64,000 bases of DNA from NCBI GenBank assembly GCA_021397845.1, contig CM038040.1:20222315-20286314 (forward strand), written 5' to 3'. Under the pieces are notes generated by a model. The model was not told the origin of the DNA. It searched no databases and saw only the letters and a list, made by a program, of their open reading frames with translations. The stretch is from Areca catechu (Eukaryota; Streptophyta; Magnoliopsida; Arecales; Arecaceae). Positions within the stretch are counted from its first letter, which is position 1; each line of letters starts with the position of its first letter. Position numbers and translations under genes: made by a program. Shown piece after piece: positions 1-11,049 of the stretch.

Positions 1-419
1 CGGTCCAAGTGGATCTCCCTCGCCCGCTTCGAGTTCTCCAATGACACCGACGCCGACCTTCGTAGGCCCTGGATCATCCTCACCGGCAGATCCTGCCCTC
101 CCTTCTCACACGAGCGAGGCTACCATCGCCTGTGCCGTAGATCAGCTTCCCTGGGTCTTCTCCTTTCGCTTCCATTTTTTTTTTTGGCCATATCGGCTTG
201 GATCTGGGGAGCTCAACAAAACCTCTTCTTCCGGCTGCCGGAGGAAGCGTCACTGGTCGGATTCCGCCAGAGGATCCCATCGGCTGCGCTGCTGCCGGTG
301 GCTGTTGGCATCCGCCTCACCACCGGAGCAGTCCAGGTTTGCTCCTTCCTCTTGCTTTTTTTTTTTTTAGAATTCTCCTTCTCAACGAAGAACAACGTCC
401 CCTTCCTGGCGCGCCAATC
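1..419 (-). mobile_element. internal (5' leader) fragment of an LTR retrotransposon cut by the window edge
   Basis: This is the inner side of a second LTR element, read on the minus strand. Next to the LTR edge at 420 lies the sequence GGCGCGCCAGGAAGGGG (minus strand, 417-401). The Tat element at 5799-18242 has a decayed equivalent in the same place (17068-17050), so this is probably the tRNA primer-binding site. A segment around 370-395 also resembles 17020-17045 there. No gag domain is visible; the open frames are low-complexity shadows. The tRNA identity is not determined. The body of the element lies to the left of the window. Confidence 0.55.
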
Positions 420-941
420 TGTTGCCGTCGAATCACCCACGGTTGACATCGGGCATCCCGCTCGCGCTTCTGATCCTGTTCCCGGACGCGGATTGGATAC
501 CTGCAAAAGACCCCGGACCGGATTTCCGGCGGGGGACACTCCGATGCTCAAGCTAGTGGACGGTCTAGGCATCAACAGAATGGAGAATTCAAGAATAGCA
601 TAAATGGAAAAGGGAGTGAGTAGAGTGGAGTGGCCTTAGACCTTGCTTACCCTTGGAGTGTCCCCTCTTACCCTATTTATAGAGGTTGTAATAACCAAAT
701 ATAGTTGAAGTGGTTGTAACTGAATAACCGAATATGGTTGTAACCGAATAACCGAATAACCAAATAACCGAAATGATTGTAACCGAATAACAGAATAATC
801 AAAGTAGTTGTAACAGAATAACCGAAGCGGTTGGCCTTAGTGGGCCTTAGTGGGCTTTGGGCCTTTATGGGCCTTGATGGGCCTTGGGCCTTGATGGGCT
901 TTGGGCCTTTATCAAGACTGGATGCAAGGGATATAACAACA
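420..941 (-). repeat. LTR (5' LTR in element orientation) of the truncated element
   Basis: The plus strand reads TGTTGCCG at the left edge and ATAACAACA at the right edge. These are the same kind of termini as the LTRs of the Tat element (TGTTGACG ... CCACAACA). The motif GGGGGACACTCCGATG (533-548) is shared with that element. A minus-strand TATA box (CTATAAATAGG) lies at 672-682. Positions 690-830 hold a degenerate 'ataaccgaa' minisatellite, and 835-915 a degenerate ~10-bp repeat of 'tgggcctt'. The right boundary at 941 is inferred from terminus similarity. The target duplication cannot be checked because the other LTR is outside the window. Confidence 0.55.
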
Positions 942-1967
942 AGGATTAGCATTGTGATGATGTCTTATTAGTTTTATTCTCATAAAAAATTCTTATATAT
1001 GTCTAACGAACAAAAAATTATGCAGTAATATGCATCATTTATATTTTGTAAGCACATGGAAGATGGCCATCATGCCTCTGCAACTTTTGCCATTTATATA
1101 CTTTGTATGCCCTTAAACAGAAAATTTCTTGTAAGAGAAGCTCAAAAGCACTTGCCTCTACACAGCTACCTACTACAAGAATTCAAAATGGTGCGAACCA
1201 AGACAGCAAAATTGGCATCAAAGGAAAGAAGAGAAACTGAACAGAAACCATAGAGATCTCCGGTCATTATTTGGCAAAGATGGGAGAGAATAATCATAAG
1301 GATTGAGTAGCATATCGAATGCATAAATAAAACTTTGTGGCAGATGTCCTATAAATATACAGCTTCCGTCGCTTCTAATGATAGTTGACAGTGGAAAATG
1401 CAGCCATATCTCAGTCACTTCAGTTTCAAACATGCCCTATGGGATTATAACATAATAAACTATATCTTTAGATAATAATTTCACAATTTTTAAAAAACCA
1501 CTGATCGAACATATATTCATTTCACATCCTGAGTGATTTGGTTATTGTCATTTGACATGACAACCTGTCAAGATTATATAACTCAGACCAACAAGAAAAT
1601 AAGTGTACATTAGACAGGTCAAAAAAGTCAAAACCATCAAGAGCATCTCTTTTAAGAAGCTTTCACAAGTCAAAAAAAGAAGAAAGGAATTGCACAAATC
1701 ATCCAACCATACTGCTAAAATATGCAGCACATGAGTGAGCAAACTTCATTTCTTTTCCTTTTTCTATACTCTTGCCAACCATCGGCAATAAGTAACAACA
1801 TGGACAGGACCTTGAAACTTAAAACTGTACAACAATTCTGAAAAGCATCGAAAAGGATGTCCTACTACACAATTGAGAAAAGTGCCATTGAAATTGAAGG
1901 AACTTTTCCTAACCAGACTCAATCTACAGGATGGTCGGCTTTCGCAAAGTTTCCCTGCATCTACAGA
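942..1967. other. 3' flank / 3' UTR of the AIRP2-like gene
   Basis: This AT-rich stretch lies between the LTR fragment and the stop codon of the minus-strand RING gene. The open frames here are short and unrecognised. The part nearest 1967 should include the 3' UTR. I see no RNA gene or complete mobile element. Confidence 0.4.
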
Positions 1968-3376
1968 TTAGACTAGGTAATCATAATAGACCAGGCAAAG
2001 GCTGTCTGGAACTGTGAGAGGCAAACTATCTATATAGCGATAGAAGTGCCTCACATTTTCCTTTTCCAAAGTCACAGTGTCAACCACATCACCATTACTT
2101 GTAAGCACCCAAAGGTCCCTTGAATGAACTCTTTTCAGGCTTCCCCTGCAAAATGGGCAGGACTGCGATCTTGTATTCCTGTTGATTTGAAATAACACCA
2201 ATACTAGATAGCATAAGAAACTAACAAAACATTGATCACACCAAGAACAAAAAGTAAATGTACAATTAGTTGACAATTAGGTAAGTGGTCACCAGTCATG
2301 ATAGCAGTTTATGCACATTGCATGGTTGCAGTTAGGCAGGACCATCTTGGTACAAATCTCCATACAGATTCCACATTCATCCTCTCTCTCCATATCCTTA
2401 TCAGAAAGCTTCCTCCACTCTTCCTTCCTCTTCCTGCCCATTATATCTTTACATCGACCTCTCTCCTCAGACCCATCTTTCTCCATCAAGAAACTTTCAA
2501 GTTGCTTAAGTGAAGGATATATAACAGCTGCAATTTTAATTTGAAAAAGAAAACCATGCATTCAGCTATACAACAAAAAATAGACCCAAAAATGCACCAA
2601 TGAAAACTATAAGGAAGAGTTGAAAAAGGACCATAAAATTGCCTAAGGCTGGCCCTCCTTTCAAATGTAGATATTGTAGTCTTTCCATCAGTATAAACCT
2701 GAATCATTCCAATTAAACTATTTATTTGATCGGAAAAAAAAAAAAACTTCACTTGATCATCCAAAGATCAATTTCATAGAAATAGAACAGTTTCATATAA
2801 AATCCTACTTCTATATAAGAAATTTCAGTACCTTGGAGACAAGTATGTGAAGAAGGCCTAGATAACTTGGGAGGGAATAAGAACAAGTACAATCCATCCA
2901 CTGGATTAGGAAAAGAAAAAATGGTGCCAGAGGGCTGTAAGATAGCTTCATCTGAAGGCATGAACCACCATAACCTCTATGAACAGTCTCTGCCCTGAAA
3001 AACCCCACCATCCCATCATAATCAAACATCCATCCATCTCAATCCACCATCTAAAAAATCCACAATCAAACAAGAAAAATACTAAAAACAAATAAAACTA
3101 ATACAACATCAAAAACAAACAGTAGCTGCTTTCCAAAACTGAGGTCAAAGTTAGTCCAAAGAAACAACAGTATTCAAACAAACAGCAATAAACCAACAAA
3201 AAAAGAAGAAGAAGAAGAAGAAGAGAAGGGACCCAAGAGTGGGCACAGAGAAAGAAGAGAGAGAGAGGGAGAAAGAGAGAGAGAGGTTACAGGGTGTTGG
3301 CATGGTGTATATCAGCTTCAAGGGCCTTGAGAGATCCTCTGAAGGATGTGGACCTGGCAAGCTGGCTCTCGAACAT
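1968..3376 (-). CDS. AIRP2: RING-type E3 ubiquitin ligase, AIRP2-like (253 aa, 5 exons)
   Basis: Minus-strand exons are 3376-3291, 2994-2832, 2698-2632, 2527-2293 and 2178-1968, all with GT-AG introns and continuous phase. The product is 253 aa, close to the ~240 aa of Arabidopsis AIRP2. It starts MFESQLARS and has the family's hydrophobic N-terminal half (YSPLAPFFLFLIQW, then YTDGKTT and FYAVIYPSL). A C3HC4 RING follows at residues 157-194: C157/C160, C172-x-H174, C177/C180, C191/C194. The family motif after the RING, SCPFCRGSLKRV, is intact. In Arabidopsis AIRP2 is a cytosolic E3 that promotes abscisic-acid and stress responses; that role is inferred here from family membership. The start is the only Met in exon 1 giving an AIRP2-like N-terminus, and a GA-rich leader lies upstream. 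No coding defect is visible. Confidence 0.9.
3202..3284. repeat. (AAG)n and (GA)n microsatellites inside intron 1 of the AIRP2-like gene
   Basis: A run of AAG triplets near 3202-3222 is followed by GA-rich repeats to 3284. On the coding (minus) strand this makes a polypyrimidine stretch starting just after the exon 1 donor at 3290. Confidence 0.6.
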
Positions 3377-3620
3377 GATTCAGGCCTTGTTAGGGGGATT
3401 GTTGGAGAACAAAAAAGAAGAAATAGAGATGATAATAGATAAAGCTTGGGTGGAGAAGAAGGAGGAGGAGGGGGAGGAAAGACAGCAGGAGTTGGGAACT
3501 CCGTTGGCTGCCGTTCTGATCCCAAATGATGGATGAAAAGATGATAATAATGGAGGTTGGTGAAAAAAAAAAAAAAAAAGCATCAAACAAAACCAGGACT
3601 GCAAGAGAAGGGAAGGGGCT
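3377..3620 (-). promoter_or_regulatory. likely 5' UTR / promoter-proximal region of the AIRP2-like gene
   Basis: This sequence lies immediately upstream of the minus-strand ATG at 3376. On the plus strand it is purine-rich (gaagaaggaggagg near 3455) with a 15-17 base poly-A run near 3562. Read toward the gene it is a CT-rich leader, common before plant start codons. I see no clear TATA box at a set distance. Confidence 0.3.
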
Positions 3621-5793
3621 GTTAAGTAACCAGAAATGATAACAATGATTCTAGATTCAATAGTTCCAAATTAGACGAGGCTAATGGGGCCCACGTGAGA
3701 TTAGGTTGGGTGGATACCGTTCCGGTGACTTCTTGGGCGGCTGGCATTGGACCACATTTGCTGGTCTTAAGAGCAGGCTGAGAAATTTTATATTTATTAA
3801 CCATTTTTTAATAAATAAATAATTTATATTTATATTTAACACTTAAACAAATCTATATAATATTTATTAACTAAATTATGTTTTAATATAATCTCTCATC
3901 CAATCATGTTAGCCCTCCATGATCACATTCAAATCTTTGCTCATTTCTCTGCATCAACCTAAACTAAGCCTAATCCAATCAAACTTGAGATAGCTGGAGT
4001 GCAAATGAGCCAAGCTTGAACTTATTCTAACAAGCCTGTACCAAGCTGGGGCGATGCTCATATTAGATTTTGATCATTCTTATCTTGTTCACATCCCCCC
4101 GCCTAAATATTGGATCCAAAGGTAGTTCCAACTCTAGTTAGACTTGAATTAAAGTTGTGAACAACTTGATTACAATTGTAACATAATAGTAATAGGTTGA
4201 CCCAACTCAAAATGTAACCTATTCTCTAGAATTCTTGACTTTGGAGAACCTAAAACCAATCTATACTTCAGAGGCAAAGCTCCCAGTCTAACACAATTTT
4301 AACACCAGTTGAAGCGATGAAGTCAGACCCAACTTGTATTGTAGGTTGGTGTTCGGGTTTGGCTCTGTCTAAGGTGTTTTTCTGATCAAAACCATAATTT
4401 TGCTGATGATTATCCATCGATCATGATTTCAAATGCATCGGTTTTTCAAAAAGATTCAAACTGACTTGTTTGGAGCTTGATTCATGATTAATTACATTAA
4501 CGAAGTGCCACGAGGCTAATCAATTTTTGCAAGCAAATTGGGTCTATGTCAAAAATCTAAAACCCATTATTTAAAATGATTGGACCTTAGAGTCGCGTGT
4601 TGGACAAACCATGGAGATTGGAACCTAGAAGCAACTCCAAAGAAAGCTTATTTAATTTGAATGGATTGGGCGAAATACTTTGATCAACGGCGGTTTCAGT
4701 TCTTGGTAGGAAACAATACGTTTAGTTAATTATTCCAACGTTTAACAGGTGTTGTCCAGGTCATGGCTGACGTTATGGTTTTCTTCGTCCACGCTTGTAT
4801 TATAAGACAAGTATTTATATAAATCTAGTATAAATATATTAAAAATTTGTAAGCAATTTGATGCTGGTCCAAAAGATATATCCAGAATATTGGATGGTAA
4901 AAAATATAACCTGATCAGTTATAGAGTTAACTTCCCGATAAACATATCGAATAAATAGCCATGTAGCCCCCCTAATAAAAAAAAATATATATATTTTTAT
5001 TAAAAATGTTTAACACAATTTTGGTCTTTTATACAAGAATTATTTTATATAAGTAATTTGGAGGTTAATTATGAAATCGATGGATAAATTATTTTTTATC
5101 TTTAATTAAACCATCAATAACCTCTATTTTATAGGTTACGATGTTTCATCATAAATTAATAATGGGGCCGGATACTATACAATTGATGGGTGAATTATGT
5201 CTACCGTTAGACGTATCAAATGACTTCTTATTATAACCATTTAGGTGCAGAAACTGATGCTATTAAAAGAATCATCTTTTATTTGGCTCCTATGAAAACT
5301 CCCACCTATTGTAGGGTAATTAAGTGATTGAAACCTTGGAGAGACCAGGATACAATGAGAACAAGAAAGTTAATGAGTAGAGAGCTCCGAGTCAATAAGT
5401 AATTAATCATTTTGGATTTTTCCTCTCTGCTCCCAGCAAATCCAAATTCAATTTACTTATCCCTGTATCTCTAAGTACATCCCTTTAATTTATTTTTTCC
5501 ATGGCCAGATTCAAGTTCTCACCATGTTGGACCCTTATTTTTCTCATCAAGATGTAACCTGTGTACTTTCAATATTTGCATCCTTCTTTTCTGTTGGTAT
5601 TGATTGATTTTTCATATTGGTGGTGTTTATTTTTATCTTGCACGATGCGATTGTTATGGTATGGTTGCCCATCATATATATATATATATATATTAATATA
5701 TATTTTATAGTATTGATTAATGCCTTGATTATTGCAATTTAGGTGTTTATGTGATGCTTATTGCTTAGTGTAGTATAGGGGTTTTGTGACATG
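3621..5793. other. intergenic, AT-rich, no gene recognised
   Basis: No open frame of note and no recognised domain. It contains an (AT)n microsatellite at about 5674-5693. It ends at the GATTC target duplication of the Tat retrotransposon. Confidence 0.5.
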
Positions 5794-5798
5794 GATTC
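5794..5798. repeat. target site duplication, left copy (GATTC)
   Basis: GATTC directly precedes the TG of the left LTR and is repeated exactly after the CA of the right LTR at 18243-18247. A matching 5-bp duplication is the expected integration footprint of a Ty3/gypsy element. It shows that these two LTRs belong to one insertion. Confidence 0.85.
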
Positions 5799-6918
5799 TG
5801 TTGACGCTAAATTTCTGCTGATCGGATGGAATGATTTGCTTGTCGGTTCACCGTCGAAGGAGGCCTGCAAAATAAATTTCCTGACCGTAATTTCTCCGGT
5901 GGGGGACACTCCGATACCAAAATTAGCCGGAATTTAGGTAACAGAATGGAAAACTTGAAAGGAGAATGAAGTGGAAAAGAATGGAAAGCAAGCAGATAGC
6001 GGGGTGGCTTTGACAGAGCTAGTTGCAGACTAGCTCTAACTTGCCTGGAGTTGGCTTATCTCAAGTGTCCCCTCTTACCGATATTTATAGGCGTGAGTGT
6101 AATACTTACGGTTATGGAAATTAGTTAATATAACTTCCTTATAACAGTGAGTAGTGGCGGTCAGAAATTAGTTACACCATGATTACTTAAGTTGGAGCTA
6201 TCCACAGATGGTTATAACAACTAGAACAGTCTTTAACTGTTTCGGGTTAAAAGGTTGTTCACATGTTTCAAATACACTCTCTTTATGAGGGATCCGAAAT
6301 GAGCCTAACTACCTCTTCGGACTGTCTTCTTTGGAATGGTACAAAGAAGTGCTAGCTATTTGCTTCGGATTTATCTCTTTTGGAGTGAACTAGAAAATAA
6401 AGAATTACTTACTGTGGGGGCTGAAGGGATGAACAATACCTCCAAAAGAAAGGATATTCTCTTCGGACCATGCTGAAGACATAGAGTCGATCGAAATAAT
6501 AAGGTTTCTTCTTCGGATCAGACTTTCCATATTAGATTGATGACATAAGCTGAATGAGATAATAAGATAGCCTCTTCGGATTAGGCCGATAACATAAGCT
6601 GAATGAGACAATAAGGTAGCCTCTTCGGATTAGGCTGATAACATAAGCTGAATGAGATAATAAGGTAGCCTCTTCGGATTAGGCTGATGACATAAGTTGA
6701 ATGAGATAATAAGGTAGTCTCTTCGGATAAGGCTGATGACATAAATTGAATGAGATAATAAGGTATATATTAATAACATATTATTTTCGTTGAGATAGAC
6801 TGTGGTCCTTGTTAAATATCATCTTCAGGTGCACTGATCTGTTTAATGGGCCAGAAATAAAATCGACCCAACCGATAGACCGGCAATTATTTTATATTAA
6901 AATTGGATTACCACAACA
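5799..6918 (-). repeat. left LTR (3' LTR in element orientation), 1120 bp
   Basis: The plus strand runs from TGTTGACGCT to ATTACCACAACA. It aligns along its length with 17069-18242. It holds five copies of a 49-bp repeat (ATAAGCTGAATGAGATAATA...) starting at 6545, 6594, 6643, 6692 and 6741. The other LTR has six. A minus-strand TATA box (CTATAAATAT) lies at 6081-6090. Confidence 0.88.
6545..6789. repeat. 49-bp minisatellite in the left LTR, 5 copies
   Basis: Each unit starts ATAAGCTGAATGAGATAATA and continues through AGCCTCTTCGGATTAGGCTGATGAC. Starts are spaced exactly 49 bases apart at 6545, 6594, 6643, 6692 and 6741; the last unit is degenerate. It lies in the U3 part of the LTR. Confidence 0.85.
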
Positions 6919-6933
6919 ACTGCCCCCACTCCT
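6919..6933 (-). other. polypurine tract of the Tat element
   Basis: The minus strand reads AGGAGTGGGGGCAGT directly before the 3' LTR start TGTTGTGG (6918 downward). A purine-rich tract next to the 3' LTR is where plus-strand DNA synthesis is primed in LTR elements. Position and composition fit. Confidence 0.65.
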
Positions 6934-7534
6934 AATTTTGAAATAACTTTATTTCAGAAAATGGAAGTAATTAGAGTTTGTCGTTTATGAATGAAAAGAA
7001 AGTAACCAATGATGTCGGGTCTCCGATTTTGATGCTTATAATAACCAATATATGGTTTGGAGATCGTGCCAAGGACAGGTATCAGCCCCTCATTGATGCT
7101 TCAAAAAGATGGCGCAGATTTAAAAATCTGGTCGATCTTTTCATTAAAGAAATTTTTGTGGGATTTTTATTTGATCAAGAAAGCACACTTAGTAGCATTG
7201 TGAGCCTCAGTTATCTTACTAGAAACTCATCTTGGTTGTTGACGGCATTTCTCGTGGATCGTAACTGATAACCCATTTATTGACATCCCTTAGTAATTCG
7301 TACCCATGATCAACGCCACCGATACGCTGCACAATCGAGAAGACTATTTGTTTTCTCAGAGATAGAAGGAAAAAATCTTATTATCCCGTCCATAAAAAAG
7401 GGGGCATCTTCACAGAACAAACTTTTGTGTTCTCTGAAACCTTCTTCTTCCTTCTCTGGTCCTGCTCCATTAATCTCCTTTAGCAAGCTATCTTATTTTT
7501 GCCTGGAGATAGGGGTATTTTTCTTTTTCCTTTC
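6934..7534. other. spacer between 3' LTR and the antisense gene of the Tat element
   Basis: A 96-codon open frame at 6978-7268 has no recognised domain. The stretch is upstream of the antisense gene, so it may hold that gene's promoter. I see no unambiguous TATA box. Confidence 0.4.
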
Positions 7535-9638
7535 ATGATGTCTAAATCGTTAGATCGTCCAACCATTAGTAAAGGTCCCGCAAGAGGTGAACCATCTGGG
7601 AGTGGGGGTCCCGTCAAAAGAAAGGGTTCCGAACTTTCTCCAGGAACTGTTGTTGGTTCCTTGTCTTTCACTAGGGTAGAAAGTCTTATGAACCGTTATA
7701 ATATTTCCAGGACCTTTAAATCATTTGTTCCTAGTCTAAATGAGAGGATTACTTATCCTCCTCCTGGGGCAATTGCCATATGTGAATACCACCTGAAAGC
7801 TGGGCTAAGATTTCCTCTCCATCCTTTTTTTGTAAAGATTTTTAATCTTTACTAAGTAGTCCCAGCACAATTGACGCCAAATAGCTTTAGAAATATTTGT
7901 GGGTTCTTGGTCCTTTGCAAACTCCAAAATGTAAAGCCCAAAACTTCCTTGTTTACCTCTCTCTTCGTATTGAAAAAAGACTTTCACGGTGTAGGATGGT
8001 GGGTCATCAGTCCTCGTCCAGGTCGTAGACTGATTAAGGAAACTCCCAGTGCTATACATGGGTGGAAACCCTGCTTCTTTATCTATTATCCCTTCTGGGG
8101 TTTTAACATCGACTGGAAGACTCCATGTTTTGATACAAACGCTGGGAAGAAAGTCTTAAAGGCCGATCAAAAGGACTTCGAGATTTTATCAAGTCCAGGA
8201 GTTCCTCTGGCTAAGAAATTGTTGAGGGAATATAACCTTCACCTCGCTCATATCGGCGAGCTTCTAACATTAGGTATAGAAGTGGTTGGTTTTAGCTCTT
8301 TTTCCAAAATTCATTAAGTTCTTCTTATAATTGTTCTGAGAATTCTTCTTCTTTGATTGTAGCTGAGCCGATGAAGCCTAACCTTGAAAGACTTCGTCAA
8401 GCATCCAAAAAAAGACCAGTGCCAGCTCAACAAAAAGAAATCGAAGCCTAGAAGAAGGCTAGGGCTGAAGAGGTTTCTAATAGAACTCCGACAAGGGTTA
8501 CATCTAACGAAAATGATGTGCCCTCAATGGAACCCCCTCCAAGGAACTCACCTCCTCTAAGGAGCTCACCTCCATCATCTTCTCTGGAACAATCCGTTCC
8601 AACTCCGTCTGTTGGAGACCCACTCCTTGCTTCTTCGAAGGACAAGAGAAAAGCAAAAGGGAAGGCTCCTCAAACTGAAGAGGATTCAGGAAGGAATGCT
8701 CCAACAGATCGAGAATATCATGTAGACTTTTCAACCTTCTCCGATGGACGGGGTTTGATACACCTCGAATTGGCTAGGAAAATATTAAAGCATACTCTCC
8801 TTCCTCGATATTGGAAAGTCAGCAAAACCCGATGCATCGATGATTTATCTGATTCAACTTTTTCATCCATGCTGAAGGTGAAAATATTTTATTTTCTTCT
8901 TCCTTTTCATATAATATTTAATTTTGCTAACTTTATACTTCGTATGATCAATGCAGTTGGTTCATAACATCACCCTTATGGAAGAAAGCATCATCGAATT
9001 CAGAGACTACCATAAAGGTATGAAAAAAAACTCCAAACGACCAAGGCCGAAAAAGAAGTGGCTGAAGAGTCGAAGTAGGCCATAAAAGAAAAGCTTGCCC
9101 AAAGCGATGCTACAGTTCAGAATTTGAAAGCCGAACTAGAAAAGGTTCAATCAAAGAATTCTGAACAAGAAGCAAAGCTTAAGAAGAAGAAAAAGATTCG
9201 CTCCTTGGAACATTCAGCTAGAGAAGCTCAGCAGAAGATTGAAGAGGCAGTCAAAAAGGCCGATGAAGTAGTCAAAAGGGCTGATAAAGTGATCAGAAGA
9301 GCTGAAATATCGGCCGAAGAAATAAAAGGCTTGAAAGATCAAGTAAATAAGGCGGTCGAGGATTATAAGAAGTCTTCGACATTTGACGAAGAACTAACTA
9401 AAGCTAGGACCTTTAACTATCGAGCAGGTTTTAATGACGGGATAAAAGAAGTGCAAAATTTTTATCCAAATCTTGAATCTCTAATGTTCAGCTTTTTAAT
9501 CTTGAAGAAATAGAAGAGCCTGGATCACCAAAAGGTCCTTCTGAAAAGATATATGTCGCAACTGAAAAGGCAACTGAGGAGGAAATAACAATGGTTGCTG
9601 ACCCGATCGACCTCACTCAAGCTAAAACCGATCCGTAG
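7535..9638 (+). pseudogene. spliced antisense gene of the Tat element, 'putative gypsy-type transposase' family, broken
   Basis: Likely exons are 7535-8273, 8363-8877 and 8957-9638, with GT-AG introns 8274-8362 and 8878-8956 that restore the frame. It starts MMSKSLDRP. The first exon has the family signature: RYNISRTF ... YPPPGAIAICEYHLKAGLRFPLHPFF, then QLTPNSFRNICGFLVLCK. I recognise this as the plant domain known as putative gypsy-type transposon/transposase (PF04195, Transposase_28). A proline/serine linker (8520-8640) and a long charged coiled coil (9090-9420) follow, then an acidic tail ending at TAG 9636-9638. Damage comprises in-frame stops at 7853-7855, 8449-8451 and 9076-9078, a one-base loss in the A-run at 9023-9030, and a frame change near 9486. 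It is antisense to gag-pol and converges on integrase. Its function is unknown, and despite the domain name it lacks known transposase catalytic motifs. Confidence 0.72.
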
Positions 9639-9839
9639 GATATTATTTTATTTTATTTTTGAAAGCCAATGTACATGTGTTACCTTTTATGAATACAACT
9701 TTTAATGAATTATGCTTTAATGAAATACTCACTAAGTGTAAACTCATCGAAGGTAAAATGTTGAATGATTACCTTGTTGATCATAAAGAATTTATGAACA
9801 AATATTCTTTCTGGTAAATACATTAACTTTCACCTAAAA

Positions 9840-10430
9840 TCTTCGAATGAAAATTCATCCAAGGATAAAGTCTTCGGATTTGAAAATAGCTCTGAGACTT
9901 GAAATAATACCAATGCTTTAAACTTTGAATCATACCAAATCTTTGAATTTGAAGATAATGCTGAATCTTCGGACTCAAAATGATACCAAGTCTTCAGACT
10001 GAAAATAATATCAAGACTTCAAATTTAAAAAATACCAAGTCTTAGGACTTGAAGATAATGCTGAATCTTCGGACTCAAAATAATACTAAGTCTTCGAACT
10101 TGAAATAATATCAAGACTGCAAATTCAAAATAATACTAAGTCTTCGAACTTGAAGATAATGCTGAATCTTCGAACTCAAAATAATACTAAGTCTTCGAAC
10201 TTGAAATAATATCAAGACTTCAAATTAAAAATAATACCAAATCTTCAGACTTGAAAATAATGCTGAATCTTCGGACTCAAAATAATATTAAGTCTTCGGA
10301 CTTGAAATAATATCAAGACTTCAAATTCAAAATAATATAAAGTCTTCGGACTTAAAGATAATACTAAATCTTCGGACTCAAAATAATACTAAGTCTTTGG
10401 ACTTGAAATAATATTAAGACGAAGGGATAT
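9840..10430. repeat. 101-bp tandem repeat (about 5 copies) built from ~33-bp subunits
   Basis: The phrase GAAGATAATGCTGAATCTTC recurs at 9951, 10051, 10152, 10253 (variant) and 10354 (variant), a period of 100-101 bases. Within each period the related phrases 'aagtcttcggacttgaa', 'aatcttcggactcaaaa' and 'aagacttcaaattcaaa' alternate. The array therefore looks like a trimer of ~33-bp units. It lies just past the end of the antisense gene. Confidence 0.8.
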
Positions 10431-10499
10431 ACTTCAGCGTATTGCCAAATTTATTTTGTACTTCATTAGATTTATTGTAGAGTAGACCACGTAGGTCAT

Positions 10500-10930
10500 C
10501 TATGTTCTTTATAGAGAATGAAATAGGCTGGTTGAACCTTCTTTGGCATTTCATTGGATATATCATATAGATCATCCTTATACCTTTTAATAAAGATTAA
10601 GATAGGCTGATCAAGCCCACTCAACATTTTGTAGGGTAGATTACGTAGATCATCCTTATGCCTTTTAATAAAGATTAAGATAGGCTGATCAAGTCCACTC
10701 GGTACTTCATAGGGTAGATCACGTAGATCATCTTTATGTCTTTTAATAAAGATTAAGATAGGCTGATCAAGCCTACTCGGCACTTTGTAGGGTAGATCAC
10801 GTAGATCATCCTTATGCCTTTTAATAAAGATTAAGATAGGCTGATCAAGTCCACTCGGCACCAGGATAGATTACGTAGATCATCTTTATGCCTTTTAATA
10901 AAGATTAAGATAGGCTGATCAGGTCTATCT
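10500..10930. repeat. 78-bp tandem repeat, 5-6 copies
   Basis: The block ending in TTTTAATAAAGATTAAGATA recurs at about 10584, 10662, 10740, 10818 and 10890. On the minus strand it reads as a repeated 26-residue unit (LDQPILIFIKRHKDDLRDLP). That open frame is a by-product of a period divisible by three; I do not call it a gene. The array sits between the antisense gene and integrase. Confidence 0.82.
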
Positions 10931-11049
10931 TGATACATCAATATAAGCTTGAATAGGAATTTTTATTGATAATATTTATGAAGATTTTCTACGTTCCATG
11001 GGCGAGACAACATAGTACCTTCTAAGGTTTCGAGCTAGTAAGTTCTAGG

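Noticed and set aside
184..603. Open frames near the left edge
   Set aside because: They overlap each other on both strands inside an LTR and leader, with no gag or other domain.
10496..10861. 121-codon minus-strand frame with repeated 26-residue units
   Set aside because: It stays open because the tandem period (78) is divisible by three. There is no independent evidence for a protein.
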